64,000 bases of DNA, from assembly GCA_023391635.1 (NCBI GenBank), contig JAEWAQ010000074.1, positions 1-64,000 of the forward strand, written 5' to 3'. Positions 27,506-36,375 of the stretch are shown here, piece by piece; positions within the stretch are counted from its first letter, which is position 1, and each line of letters opens with the position of its first letter. The notes under the pieces were generated by a model. The model ran no database searches and was not told the DNA's origin. It worked only from the letters and a program-made list of their open reading frames with translations. The position numbers and the translations under genes were made by a program. Source of the stretch: Bacillota bacterium. GTDB taxonomy: Bacteria > Bacillota > Bacilli > Paenibacillales > Paenibacillaceae.

Positions 27506-28380
27506 GCTTCAGCCTCCGATCGGCGGGTCAGCAACGACAAGGTCGACAGCGCGACGACCGTCGTCAGCAGAAACAGCACGACGCCGAATGCAGTGGATGT
27601 GCCGTATCGCCCACTCGAAAATTCCGTGAATACGGCGGTGTTCAGCACTTCGGTCGTGTTGCCGGGGCCACCCTTGGTCAAGACGAAGATGAGGTCGAAT
27701 ACTTTAAACCCGTTAATCAGGTTCAGGATCAGATTGATGGTGAACGCCGGCATGATCAGGGGCAGCGTAATGCGCCTGAACCGTCCCCAGATACCCGCGC
27801 CGTCGATGGACGCCGCTTCGTAGTAGCTGCGGGAGATCGTCTGCAGCCCGGCCAAGTAGATGATCATGTTGAAGCCGACGTATTTCCACGTCTCGACGGA
27901 GATGACCGAAGCCATCGCGAAGCGGACGTCGATCAACCAGGCTTGCGTCCAATCGTCCAATCCCAGCCAACCGAGGAACGCATTGAGCAGGCCCTGATTC
28001 GCGTCGAAGACGGACGAGAAGATGAGTCCGATGATGAGCGGCGAGATCGTGACCGGCAAATAGAAGATCGTCCGCAGAACGTGGACCGACTTCAGCCCTT
28101 CATTGAGCCAGATCGCCAGCGCAAGGCCGAGAACGTTCTTGAGCAGCGTCGTGATCAGCGCGAATACGATCGTGTTGTTCAAATATTTCCAGTAATCGGA
28201 TCCTTGCGCGAAAATCTCGGCGAAGTTCGCCAAACCGACGAACCGGACCCGATCCGTATACGTGTTCCAGTCCGTCAAGGAATAATAGAAGCTGTAAAGA
28301 CTGGGCAGCAAGAAGAACAGGATATAGACGGCCAAGGGCAATAGGAGAAACGACATCGGATACGCTTTGCTTTGATTCAT
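27502..28380 (-). CDS. Sugar ABC transporter permease (MalF type), importer B
   Basis: The 292-residue protein has six TM helices and the EAA loop (EAASIDGAGIWGRFRRITLPL). It follows the binding-protein gene by about 100 bp that holds a strong hairpin. It forms a heterodimer with the next permease. Confidence 0.92.
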   Translation of the reverse strand: MNQSKAYPMSFLLLPLAVYILFFLLPSLYSFYYSLTDWNTYTDRVRFVGLANFAEIFAQGSDYWKYLNNTIVFALITTLLKNVLGLALAIWLNEGLKSVHVLRTIFYLPVTISPLIIGLIFSSVFDANQGLLNAFLGWLGLDDWTQAWLIDVRFAMASVISVETWKYVGFNMIIYLAGLQTISRSYYEAASIDGAGIWGRFRRITLPLIMPAFTINLILNLINGFKVFDLIFVLTKGGPGNTTEVLNTAVFTEFSSGRYGTSTAFGVVLFLLTTVVALSTLSLLTRRSEAEA

Positions 28381-28415
28381 GAGAATTCCCTACTTTCTGT
28401 CTGACCCCGGTTGCC

Positions 28416-28453
28416 GGAGAAGGCGCGCGGCATGGCTGCCGCGGCGCCTTCCC
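28416..28453 (-). promoter_or_regulatory. Intercistronic hairpin after importer B binding-protein gene
   Basis: A GC-rich inverted repeat (GAAGGCGC pairing with GCGCCTTC around a further CGGCA/TGCCG stem) lies between the binding-protein stop (28485) and the permease start (28380). A smaller palindrome (CCGCCTGCAGGCGG) is adjacent. It probably protects the upstream mRNA and lowers permease expression. Confidence 0.65.
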
Positions 28454-28484
28454 CGATAACGGACCGCCTGCAGGCGGCTTGCGG

Positions 28485-29798
28485 CTATTGCACGGCCGCG
28501 AACGTCTTCGCCCGATGGTCGTCGATCTTCTGCAGCACTTCCTTCGGCGTCGCGGCGCCTAGAAGCAAATCCTGCACTGCCTTGCCGATGACGTTCTCAT
28601 CCCAATACGTCATGGAATCTTGTACGGTCAAGCCGGCGCCTCCCGGCGAATTGGCTTTGACGCTCGTCAATGCCTTCGGCAGCGGCGACACTTCGATTCC
28701 TTTGAACGACGTTTCGCCCAGATCCTTGCGTTCCGCGTAGTAATCTCTTACATTCTGTTCCTCGGCCAGGAAGTTGAAGTACGTCTTGACTTCATCCGCA
28801 TGCTTCGTCTCCGCGTTGACAATCCGTACGATACCGCCCGCGGAATGCGCGAATGCATTGTTGTCGGCGATCGGCACAGGGAACATTTCCCACTGATCGG
28901 CTTTGGAATCCGGGAACTGGGCCGCGACTTCGTTCTGATATGTCGTGTAGGCGAGAATCATCGCCGCTTTGCCTGTCGCCATCGCTTCGTACCCGGGCAG
29001 CCATTCGACCGACAGCGCGTTCTTCCCGAAGAAGCCCCGGTCGTTCAACGTCTTATAGTCTTCCAGTCCTTGCACGAGCACTTGCTGGTCCGCGAGCTTC
29101 GCTTCATTGCGATTGAGTTTTTCGAAGATGCCCGGGCTGGCCTTCTCCATGGCGACCGACAGATCGTTCAGCCACAGGTGCATATGCCAGATGTCTTTCG
29201 CGTTCTCGTAAATGGGCTGAATGCCGTTGTCGAGCAAGGTTTGGCACAAGGCGGTGAACTCCTCGAAGTTTTTCGGCGGCGAGAGGTTGTATTGTTTGAA
29301 AATCTCGGTATTGTACAAAATCTGCCAGCTGTCGACCGACCACATGTTGAATGCGTACAGCTTGCCCCCGATCGAGGAGCCTTTACGCGCCCAATCGGTC
29401 ATCTTGGCGGCCCAAGGCTCGCCGGACAGGTCCAGGAAGTTTTTCTCGGGCTGGTACGCGGTCAAGCCGATACCGGACAGCAAATAGAAGATGTCGGGCG
29501 CTTCTTTCGTCGCGAGCTTCGTCTTGATGATATTCTGGTACTGGTCGTCGGGATTGACTTGGAAATCGACTTTAATGCCGGTCTTGGCCGTGAACTTGTC
29601 GGCAAGCGTACGATCGATGTCCTTGACCCAGTTCTGGGCGGCGCCGACCGTGATCGTCACGTCCTTCTTGGGCGCTTCGCTCCCGGACGATGCGGTTGGC
29701 GAAGTACCGGAATTGCCGCCGTTGCTGCCCCCGCAGCCTGCCACGGTAACGGCAAACGCGCACAGAGCGGCCGCGATCGCCATGCTCTTCTTCTTCAT
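28485..29798 (-). CDS. Extracellular sugar-binding lipoprotein, importer B
   Basis: The 437-residue protein has a lipobox (TVAGC, Cys about 22) followed by a Gly/Ser/Thr linker and a family 1 solute-binding fold (KDVTITVGAAQNWVKDIDR...KAAMILAYTTYQ). It is the first gene of the importer B operon and is divergent from the YesM/YesN pair at 29997. The start ATG 29798 follows AAGGGGGAAC. Confidence 0.92.
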   Translation of the reverse strand: MKKKSMAIAAALCAFAVTVAGCGGSNGGNSGTSPTASSGSEAPKKDVTITVGAAQNWVKDIDRTLADKFTAKTGIKVDFQVNPDDQYQNIIKTKLATKEAPDIFYLLSGIGLTAYQPEKNFLDLSGEPWAAKMTDWARKGSSIGGKLYAFNMWSVDSWQILYNTEIFKQYNLSPPKNFEEFTALCQTLLDNGIQPIYENAKDIWHMHLWLNDLSVAMEKASPGIFEKLNRNEAKLADQQVLVQGLEDYKTLNDRGFFGKNALSVEWLPGYEAMATGKAAMILAYTTYQNEVAAQFPDSKADQWEMFPVPIADNNAFAHSAGGIVRIVNAETKHADEVKTYFNFLAEEQNVRDYYAERKDLGETSFKGIEVSPLPKALTSVKANSPGGAGLTVQDSMTYWDENVIGKAVQDLLLGAATPKEVLQKIDDHRAKTFAAVQ

Positions 29799-29850
29799 GA
29801 GTGATGTTCCCCCTTGATTGATGTTGAGACAGCGCGCGTCTTCGTGCCTT

Positions 29851-29867
29851 ATTATAAAACGCTTACA
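29851..29867 (-). promoter_or_regulatory. Importer B promoter -10 with overlapping cre-like site
   Basis: On the minus strand TGTAAGCGTTTTAT (29854-29867) matches 12 of 14 positions of the CcpA catabolite-responsive element. It overlaps a TATAAT -10 (29851-29856). This predicts glucose repression of importer B. The -35 is not obvious. Confidence 0.5.
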
Positions 29868-29903
29868 GATCGGTTGGCGATGGACGAAACAGCTTTCGAC
29901 TGC

Positions 29904-29935
29904 TGGACTTTTTTAACCGCAGCCTGTGATATAAT
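29904..29935 (+). promoter_or_regulatory. Extended -10 promoter for YesM/YesN pair 2
   Basis: TGATATAAT (29927-29935) is an extended -10 element; only weak -35 candidates are upstream (TGGACT at 29904). It lies 61 bp before the YesM start. Confidence 0.5.
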
Positions 29936-29996
29936 GGCTTCACTTCACATCATTCCGCCGAGTTCGATGAATTCGGCCGCAAGAGGACGGGGACGC

Positions 29997-31826
29997 ATGC
30001 TTCGAGTGAAGACGATCCGGATGAAACTGTTCATGACCTACTCGTTGCTGCTTGTATTCGCGTTAAGCTCGCTGGCGTTCTACTTCTACGCGGACATCGC
30101 GGGCGATCTGCGCGAACGATCTTCGGAATCGATCTACCAATCGGCCAAGTACGTGTCCACCCAGCTCGATTCGGAATTTCGGGGCATGGACGTAACGGCG
30201 GTGAAAGTGATCTATGCGGATGCGATCAAAGATTTGTTCCTGAACCAGTTGGACCCGGCGGATCGATCGACGATCTTTCCGACCCAACGCAAGATCAATG
30301 AGGCAATCTATTCTATTATGGGCCCGCTTCCGCTCGATTGGCAAATCAACCTGTTCGACTTGAATGGCCGTTTTATCGGCATTGGCAACAATTCCTACAG
30401 CACGTTTTTGCCTCGCGAGAAGATGGCGGCGATCGCATGGGCGCGAGCCGTGTCTGAGGGGGAAGGGGAACGGGTTATTTCGGCTCCGCATCCCGACGAT
30501 TGGTTCGATCCGAACAATATTGTCATCTCGCTGGCCCGCAAGTTCTACTGGGATCTCGGGTCCAAGAAGAGCGGCATTATCGAGATGCAATTGCGATACC
30601 GCACGATGGAGGAATGGATCTCCAGAATGCTGGCCGATGCGGCCGGTGAGCCGCAGGATGTCCGGCTATATATCGTGAACGACGATGGAGAAGTGATCTA
30701 TCCGCTGAAGGGTGAAGAGCAGAGGGCGGCCGCTGCCCGATTTAGCGAGAAGCTGAAGGAAAGTCAGGCCGGGAAGACGATAACGGTGATGGACTCGCAG
30801 ACCGGCGAACGCGACATTCTGGCCCATGTGCATTCCGAATACACCGAATGGACGATCATTACCGCGCAATCCGAATCTTTGCTGCTTCGACCCGTGCGAT
30901 CATTCCGCCACTCGATGGTCGCCGCGTCCGTCGGACTGATCTTGGTCACGCTGCTTGTCTCGTTCTTCGTCGCACAGAGCATGACCAAGCCGATCAAGGC
31001 GCTCATGCGCTCCATCCGATCGCTCAATGTCGAAAATTTGCTGCCGATGGCTTCCAGGGAGACGAACCGGGGGTGGAACGAACTGCAGATGCTGGACGAT
31101 TCTTTCAAGAAGATGTGCATCCGGCTGCAGGATCTGATCGAAGAGACGATCCGTTCCCGTTCCAAAGAGACGGAAGCGAAGATGGTGGCGATGCAGGCGC
31201 AGATGAACCCGCATTTCTTGTACAATACGATCTCCGCGATCAAGATCATGGCGGAAGAACAGGGAGCGGCCGCGATCGTGCGCGTCTGCGGGGATTTGTC
31301 CCTGATGCTGCGGTATGTGTTGTCGGACAGCCACAAGAAAGTTACGATCCGAGACGAGATTGCGTATGCGGAAAGCTATTTGATGCTGATGAAAGTCCGA
31401 TATGAGCACCTGCTGCAATATCGCGTCGAGATCGCGCCTGCGCTGGAGGATGTTCATGTGCCGAAGTTGATCGTGCAGCCGATCATCGAGAATACGTTCA
31501 AGCACGGGATCCACGCGCAGCCTCCGTGGACAGTCGATATTAAGGGAAACGTAGAGAACGGAAGGTGGCTGCTGACGATCCGCGACACAGGCAGCGGATT
31601 CAGCGAGTCGGTATTGGAGTCCTGGGACCGGGATGGGGCTGACCCGGATACGGGAGGCAGCGGCATGGGGCTGCGCAATACGGCCGAGCGGCTTAGACTG
31701 TTCTACGGCGGCGAGGCTTTATTCGAAATCGGCAATGCGCCGGAAGGCGGGGCTTGCGTGCGTATCGGAGGTCCGATGGACGGCTCTGCGGCAGCAAATC
31801 AGAACGGGGAAGGGGATGTGAGATGA
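29997..31826 (+). CDS. YesM-type sensor histidine kinase 2
   Basis: The 609-residue kinase has TM1 at about 12-32, an extracellular sensor (about 35-300), TM2 at about 305-325 and HAMP. The His_kinase domain has the phospho-acceptor in QMNPHFLYNTISAI, followed by HATPase_c (QPIIENTFKHGI, GMGLRNTAERLRLFYG). It is divergent from importer B, which is its likely target via the overlapping YesN. The start ATG 29997 was chosen because it begins the canonical Arg-rich plus TM leader; a longer frame from 29814 contains the promoter. Confidence 0.92.
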   Translation: MLRVKTIRMKLFMTYSLLLVFALSSLAFYFYADIAGDLRERSSESIYQSAKYVSTQLDSEFRGMDVTAVKVIYADAIKDLFLNQLDPADRSTIFPTQRKINEAIYSIMGPLPLDWQINLFDLNGRFIGIGNNSYSTFLPREKMAAIAWARAVSEGEGERVISAPHPDDWFDPNNIVISLARKFYWDLGSKKSGIIEMQLRYRTMEEWISRMLADAAGEPQDVRLYIVNDDGEVIYPLKGEEQRAAAARFSEKLKESQAGKTITVMDSQTGERDILAHVHSEYTEWTIITAQSESLLLRPVRSFRHSMVAASVGLILVTLLVSFFVAQSMTKPIKALMRSIRSLNVENLLPMASRETNRGWNELQMLDDSFKKMCIRLQDLIEETIRSRSKETEAKMVAMQAQMNPHFLYNTISAIKIMAEEQGAAAIVRVCGDLSLMLRYVLSDSHKKVTIRDEIAYAESYLMLMKVRYEHLLQYRVEIAPALEDVHVPKLIVQPIIENTFKHGIHAQPPWTVDIKGNVENGRWLLTIRDTGSGFSESVLESWDRDGADPDTGGSGMGLRNTAERLRLFYGGEALFEIGNAPEGGACVRIGGPMDGSAAANQNGEGDVR

Positions 31827-33505
31827 TCGCGGACGTGCGCAAGCTTCATGTCGTCGTCGCCGAAGACGAGCCGCTGCAACTGAAAGACATCGCGGCGAAG
31901 GTCGATCAATCGGCTGCCGGCTTTCGGACGGTCGGTACTGCCTACAACGGCGTGGATGCGTTGACTGAGATCGGGCGGACGATGCCGGACCTGCTGATTA
32001 CCGACATCCATATGCCGCAGATGAACGGATTGGCTCTGTTGCGGGAAGTGACGCAGCGATATCCGGATGTCCGCATCATCGTGTTAAGCGGGTACGACGA
32101 ATTCGAATATGCCAAGGAAGCGATTCGCTGTGGGGTCAGCGACTATTTGCTCAAGCCGTTGGACAAGGATCGTCTGGGCGAGACGTTGCAGCGCATGCGC
32201 CGACTGATCGTGGAGGAAAAGGATCGGAAGATGAAGGATATGCTGACTGCGGCGGTAATGGGGGGCGACGGACAGGCAGCGGGATTGCCGCAAGTCGGGT
32301 CGGTTCGCGCTCGCTATCGTATATACCTCGTGCAGATCGGTCACTTGACCGGCCCATACAGCTCGAACGAGCTGAGGCGGCTGCACGGGAATTTGTGGGG
32401 AGCGGCGCAGCCGGACGAAGCCGCAGCCTTGCTGGACGATTCGCTCGATTGGTGGTGGATCGATTCTCCGTATCACAGAGGAAAGTTTCTGGTCGTACGG
32501 TCAGAAGCGGAAGCGGTTATGCCAGCACTGCAGGTTGGCATCCGCCCCGTCTTCGATCATTTGAAAGTACGAGCAGCGCCGTTTCCGGTGACCGTCTTGA
32601 GCGTTGGCCGCTTGCTGGCATTCGATGAACTCGGTGAAGTTGCCCGCATATTGAATGAGGAGGTCGAAAAACGGCTTCGGATCGGCGAATCCATGCTCAT
32701 CGATGGTGCAGACAAGGTGGATGCGTCTTCATCCGCGGTTGCCAATCGGGGCGGCAGCGGACTCGACGACAGCTTGCGCCAGACCGTCGCCATTCTGGCG
32801 CAAGGCGGCCAATGGTACGCATTGACCGAAGAAATCGAACGGTTATTCGATCGGTGGGAGAGTCACCGTCTTGCCCAACGCGAAGTTGAACGCTATCTGG
32901 TCGAGCTGCTTCGCCTGCTTCACCAAGTCAACGCCTTGGATACGGAAGAAGAGATCTGGCACGGAGAACAGGAGTTGTTGAAGCTGGTGCAGTTGTCTCC
33001 GGACTTTCCCGCGATTCGGTCCGGTGCCTTGACTTGGCTCAGACCTATGCTGCTGACGGAGGCAGAATCGGAAGAGTCGCAGCAACCGCGGGAGATCGCA
33101 ACTCAAGTGGAGCGTTACCTGCTTCAGCACTATGCTTCGGCCATCTCGATCGAAGAATTGTCCGCCCGGTTTCATTTTTCCGCTTCCTACTTGACCAAAG
33201 TGTTCAAGAAGCACATAGGCGTATCTCCGGTCAAATACGTAATCTCGCTGCGCATTCGGGAAGCAAAACGATTGATTGCCGATCGTCCGGAGCTCAGCTT
33301 CAAGGAGATCGGGGCGATCGTCGGCTACCCCGATCCCAATTATTTCAGCCGAATCTTCCGGAACGTAACCGGACTCAGCCTATCCGAGTACGGCGACGAA
33401 GAACGGTCGAAATTACTTCGTTTTCCGCATATAGGCCCGGACGGTAAGCGGGGCGAAGACCGCGACGATCGCCGCCGCGCCGATCAAGGAGATCCACAGA
33501 TCTGA
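31823..33505 (+). CDS. YesN-type response regulator 2 with antisense-derived C-terminal tail
   Basis: The 560-residue protein has a receiver (VAEDEPLQLKDI, phospho-acceptor in PDLLITDIHMPQMNG, Lys in DYLLKPLDKD), a helical middle and two AraC helix-turn-helix motifs (IEELSARFHFSASYLTKVF, FKEIGAIVGYPDPNYFSRIF). It starts within the kinase stop (ATGA). The DNA-binding domain ends near residue 530 (SEYGDEERSK). The last 30 or so residues are read antisense through the 3' end of the ABC-2 permease gene and have an unnatural charged composition, so the original stop seems lost. Confidence 0.9.
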   Translation: MIADVRKLHVVVAEDEPLQLKDIAAKVDQSAAGFRTVGTAYNGVDALTEIGRTMPDLLITDIHMPQMNGLALLREVTQRYPDVRIIVLSGYDEFEYAKEAIRCGVSDYLLKPLDKDRLGETLQRMRRLIVEEKDRKMKDMLTAAVMGGDGQAAGLPQVGSVRARYRIYLVQIGHLTGPYSSNELRRLHGNLWGAAQPDEAAALLDDSLDWWWIDSPYHRGKFLVVRSEAEAVMPALQVGIRPVFDHLKVRAAPFPVTVLSVGRLLAFDELGEVARILNEEVEKRLRIGESMLIDGADKVDASSSAVANRGGSGLDDSLRQTVAILAQGGQWYALTEEIERLFDRWESHRLAQREVERYLVELLRLLHQVNALDTEEEIWHGEQELLKLVQLSPDFPAIRSGALTWLRPMLLTEAESEESQQPREIATQVERYLLQHYASAISIEELSARFHFSASYLTKVFKKHIGVSPVKYVISLRIREAKRLIADRPELSFKEIGAIVGYPDPNYFSRIFRNVTGLSLSEYGDEERSKLLRFPHIGPDGKRGEDRDDRRRADQGDPQI

Positions 33506-34231
33506 ACCGACAGTCGCGTTGTTGGTCAACTCCCGGACGGCCGTCACGAGGTGGGAGACCGGATTGATGTTGACGAACCATTGCAGCCAGCCCGGCATCG
33601 TGTCGACCGGCACGAATGCATTGGACAGGAACGTGAGCGGGAACAATACGATCATCGAAATGCCTTGCACGCTAGAAGCGGTTCGCGCGATGACGCCGAA
33701 GAATGCGAAGATCCAGCTGACCGCCCAGGAGCATACAATGACGATGACCGCGGCGAGCGCGACGTAGCCGATGCCGCCGTCCGGCCGGTAGCCCATGATG
33801 TAGCCCATGGCGAAGGTGAGCGTCGTCGCGATCGTGTAGCGGATCGTGTCGGCGAGCAGGGCGCCCGCGAGCGGTGCGATGCGCGCGATCGGCAGCGATT
33901 TGAAGCGGTCGAACACGCCTTTGTCCATATCCTCGCGCAGTTGGACGCCAGTGACGATGGACGTCGTGATGACGGTCTGCACGAGGATGCCGGGAATAAT
34001 GACGGGAAGATAACTGATCACGTCGCCGGAGATTGCCCCGCCGAAGATGTAAGTGAACATCAAGGTGAACAGGATCGGCTGCAGCGTGACGTCGAACAAT
34101 TGCTCGGGTGTCCGCTTGATTTTCAACAGTCCGCGATAAGCCATCGTCAGCGAATGGCGAAACGATTGACGGAGGCTTGCTCGATTGCGGATCCGATCCG
34201 TGGCGGTATTTGGATATACGGTTGTGCTCAT
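33413..34231 (-). CDS. ABC-2 type exporter permease (DrrB-like)
   Basis: The 272-residue protein has six TM helices and an ABC-2 signature region (GVQLREDMDKGVFDRFKSLPIAR). It pairs with the ATPase gene, with which it overlaps by 4 bp. Homologous pairs export hydrophobic drugs or antibiotics. Its 3' end overlaps the YesN gene by 93 bp in convergent orientation. Confidence 0.9.
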   Translation of the reverse strand: MSTTVYPNTATDRIRNRASLRQSFRHSLTMAYRGLLKIKRTPEQLFDVTLQPILFTLMFTYIFGGAISGDVISYLPVIIPGILVQTVITTSIVTGVQLREDMDKGVFDRFKSLPIARIAPLAGALLADTIRYTIATTLTFAMGYIMGYRPDGGIGYVALAAVIVIVCSWAVSWIFAFFGVIARTASSVQGISMIVLFPLTFLSNAFVPVDTMPGWLQWFVNINPVSHLVTAVRELTNNATVGSDLWISLIGAAAIVAVFAPLTVRAYMRKTK

Positions 34232-35271
34232 ACGCGTACAACCTCCTTCGCATTTTTCGTATTCGCTGTATGGTCGGGGGATCCCGTAGGGTCCGCCTGA
34301 TTGGCGCCATTGCCGGTAATCGTAAGGAAAACTTCGTCAAGCGTCGGCTTCTGCACGCTCATCTCAGTCAGGTGGATGTCCGCTGCCCTCAGAGCGATCA
34401 GCAGGTCCGTGACCTGGTCCGCATCCGCTAGCGGCGCCGTTATTCTGCTTGCTTCGGAGGACACGTTCGTCGGGGTTCGGAGCACTTGTTCGATAATCCG
34501 GCGAGCCTCGGCGATATCCCGCGGTTCGTGAACCCTCAGGTGCAGCGAAGAATTGCCGACCGATGCTTTGAGCTCGTCGACGGTGCCTTCTGCGACGACG
34601 CGACCGTGATCGATGACCGCAACGCGGTCGGCCAATTGATCCGCTTCGTCCAAGTATTGGGTCGTGAGCAGCACGGTCGATCCGGTCCTTACCAAGCGGC
34701 GGATCGTCTCCCACATCTGCGCGCGGGTTCGCGGGTCCAGGCCGGTCGTCGGTTCATCGAGGAAGATGAGCGGCGGCTGCGAGATGAGGCTTGCGGCCAA
34801 GTCCAGCCGGCGGCGCATGCCGCCCGAGAAGTTCTTAAGCGGCCGCTTGGCGGCTTCCGTCAATCCGAATTCCTCCAGCAAATCCGCCGCCTTGCGCCGC
34901 GATTCCTCGCGTCCCAGCCCGAGCAGCCGGGAGAAGATGACGAGATTCTCCGTCGCGCTGAGCGATTCGTCCACAGAAGCATATTGGCCGGTCACGCCGA
35001 TCAATTGGCGCACGACATGCGGCTCTTTCATCACGTCATATCCGAAGATACGCGCAGAGCCTGCATCCGGCCTCAGTAAGGTCGCCAGCATGCGGATCGT
35101 GGTCGTTTTGCCGGCTCCGTTCGGCCCCAACACACCATAGATCGTACCTTTACGCACTTTCAAGTCCACGCCGTCTACCGCTCGATTGTCTCCGAATACT
35201 TTCACCAGTCCCTGCGCTTCGACGGCCCATTCATGCGCCGGTGCGCGGAGGGAACGTTGCGTTTGAACCAT
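34228..35271 (-). CDS. ABC exporter ATP-binding protein (DrrA-like)
   Basis: The 347-residue protein has Walker A GPNGAGKTT, signature NFSGGMRRRLDLA and Walker B LIFLDEPTTGLD, followed by the DrrA-type C-terminal extension (about 240-347). It powers the permease encoded downstream. The start ATG 35271 was chosen for AAGGAGG 9 bases upstream, though the frame is open to 35607. It is probably a self-protection or drug efflux system. Confidence 0.92.
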   Translation of the reverse strand: MVQTQRSLRAPAHEWAVEAQGLVKVFGDNRAVDGVDLKVRKGTIYGVLGPNGAGKTTTIRMLATLLRPDAGSARIFGYDVMKEPHVVRQLIGVTGQYASVDESLSATENLVIFSRLLGLGREESRRKAADLLEEFGLTEAAKRPLKNFSGGMRRRLDLAASLISQPPLIFLDEPTTGLDPRTRAQMWETIRRLVRTGSTVLLTTQYLDEADQLADRVAVIDHGRVVAEGTVDELKASVGNSSLHLRVHEPRDIAEARRIIEQVLRTPTNVSSEASRITAPLADADQVTDLLIALRAADIHLTEMSVQKPTLDEVFLTITGNGANQADPTGSPDHTANTKNAKEVVRV

Positions 35272-35511
35272 AGGTAACGCCTCCTTATCATGATCATGAT
35301 TTGCCATGACAGTGTGTTTTCCATTGTAGAGCGTCTCAAGTTGAATCCGAAACGTACTGGAGCATGGTTTGCCAATCGGTCTCGGGGCGGAATCGGACGT
35401 CGCGATCCGCTCATCCGAGAACCGGAATGAATTGCATGATAAAGGCCGTTTGTGAACTGAATGTGAATCCATCTTCGTGCTCCGCCACTTTTTTGATAGT
35501 TCCTTGGTGTA

Positions 35512-35530
35512 GATAATGATAGTCATGATG
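35512..35530. promoter_or_regulatory. Fur-box-like sequence between exporter and secreted protein genes
   Basis: GATAATGATAGTCATGATG matches 16 of 19 Fur-consensus positions, with a perfect left half and a weak right half (11 of 14 in the 7-1-7 form). It lies 55 bp before the GTG of the plus-strand gene and about 240 bp before the divergent exporter. A role in iron control is possible but not secure. Confidence 0.35.
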
Positions 35531-35584
35531 CGCGAAGATAAACATTGTTCATCATCATTCATCATTATCGAAGGAGTGTTCCTT

Positions 35585-36334
35585 GTGGGCAAATGGTTCG
35601 GCAACAAGAAGCAACAGACGATGTTCGTCCTATTGACCGTCCTGTTGACGCTGAGTTTATCTTTTAACGTGGCAAGCGGTGCATCCAGTCTCGTCGAAAT
35701 CAGCGCTCATCTGAACAACGGCATCAAGGTCGTGCTGCACGGCGAGAAGTTCGAACCGAAAGAAACCGACGGATCCAAACTGGTTCCCATCACTTACAAA
35801 GGAAGAACTTATTTGCCGCTCAGGGCGGTAGCGGAGGCTGCAGGATTGGAAGTGACGTGGGACGCCAACACGAGCACTGCGTATTTGGGGGATGTAGGCG
35901 GAGAAATCGGGAAGAACGAGATCAGTTACATTCGGGTCACGCCGGAATATGCCCGCGTGAGCGCTGACAATTACAAACTGCAAAGCCGGATGCCGGAGTA
36001 CTTGAATCGGGCGCCGGGCAAAAAATTCGAATTCGGCTATGCCAGCGATCCGGGATTCTACGCTGGAATGAGCATGGTCGTGCAAACCAACTATGAATAT
36101 GACAAATTCAAAGCGACGTTCTGGGTGGACGAGGAAAAAGATGAGAACGGCGAATACACCGGCGGCGATCCGACGATCGAATTCAGAGATGAGAACGAAA
36201 TTCCCTTGAAAAAAATGGATGTTCAATATGGGAAGCTTTATGAAGTCGAACTGGATGTGAAGGATGTCATGGAATTGGACGTATGGGTCAGCGGAAGCCT
36301 CAGCATTATCGGCGAACCGATGATAGGGAAGTAA
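35585..36334 (+). CDS. Secreted protein with copper-amine-oxidase-N-like domain
   Basis: The 249-residue protein has a signal peptide (about 1-35, hydrophobic FVLLTVLLTLSLSFNV) and a copper amine oxidase N-terminal-like domain (about 55-105: VPITYKGRTYLPLRAVAEAAGL). That domain is a non-catalytic structural module common in Paenibacillaceae surface proteins. The rest is beta-rich and unrecognised, with an acidic stretch (DEEKDENGEYTGGD). The start GTG 35585 was chosen for GAAGGAG 7-8 bases upstream; the longer frame from 35516 covers the regulatory region. Function is unknown. Confidence 0.75.
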   Translation: MGKWFGNKKQQTMFVLLTVLLTLSLSFNVASGASSLVEISAHLNNGIKVVLHGEKFEPKETDGSKLVPITYKGRTYLPLRAVAEAAGLEVTWDANTSTAYLGDVGGEIGKNEISYIRVTPEYARVSADNYKLQSRMPEYLNRAPGKKFEFGYASDPGFYAGMSMVVQTNYEYDKFKATFWVDEEKDENGEYTGGDPTIEFRDENEIPLKKMDVQYGKLYEVELDVKDVMELDVWVSGSLSIIGEPMIGK

Positions 36335-36347
36335 TAAGCAATCGTTC

Positions 36348-36375
36348 AGGCCGATGATCATCGCATCATCGGCCT
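36348..36375. terminator. Perfect 11-bp hairpin between convergent genes
   Basis: AGGCCGATGAT (36348-36358), loop CATCGC, ATCATCGGCCT (36365-36375). The stop codon of the minus-strand STAND gene lies in the right arm. No T-run is present on either side. Confidence 0.6.

Noticed and set aside
28620..29804. 394-codon plus-strand frame opposite the importer B binding protein
   Set aside because: Arg/Val-rich shadow with no domain; the minus-strand lipoprotein is clearly the gene.
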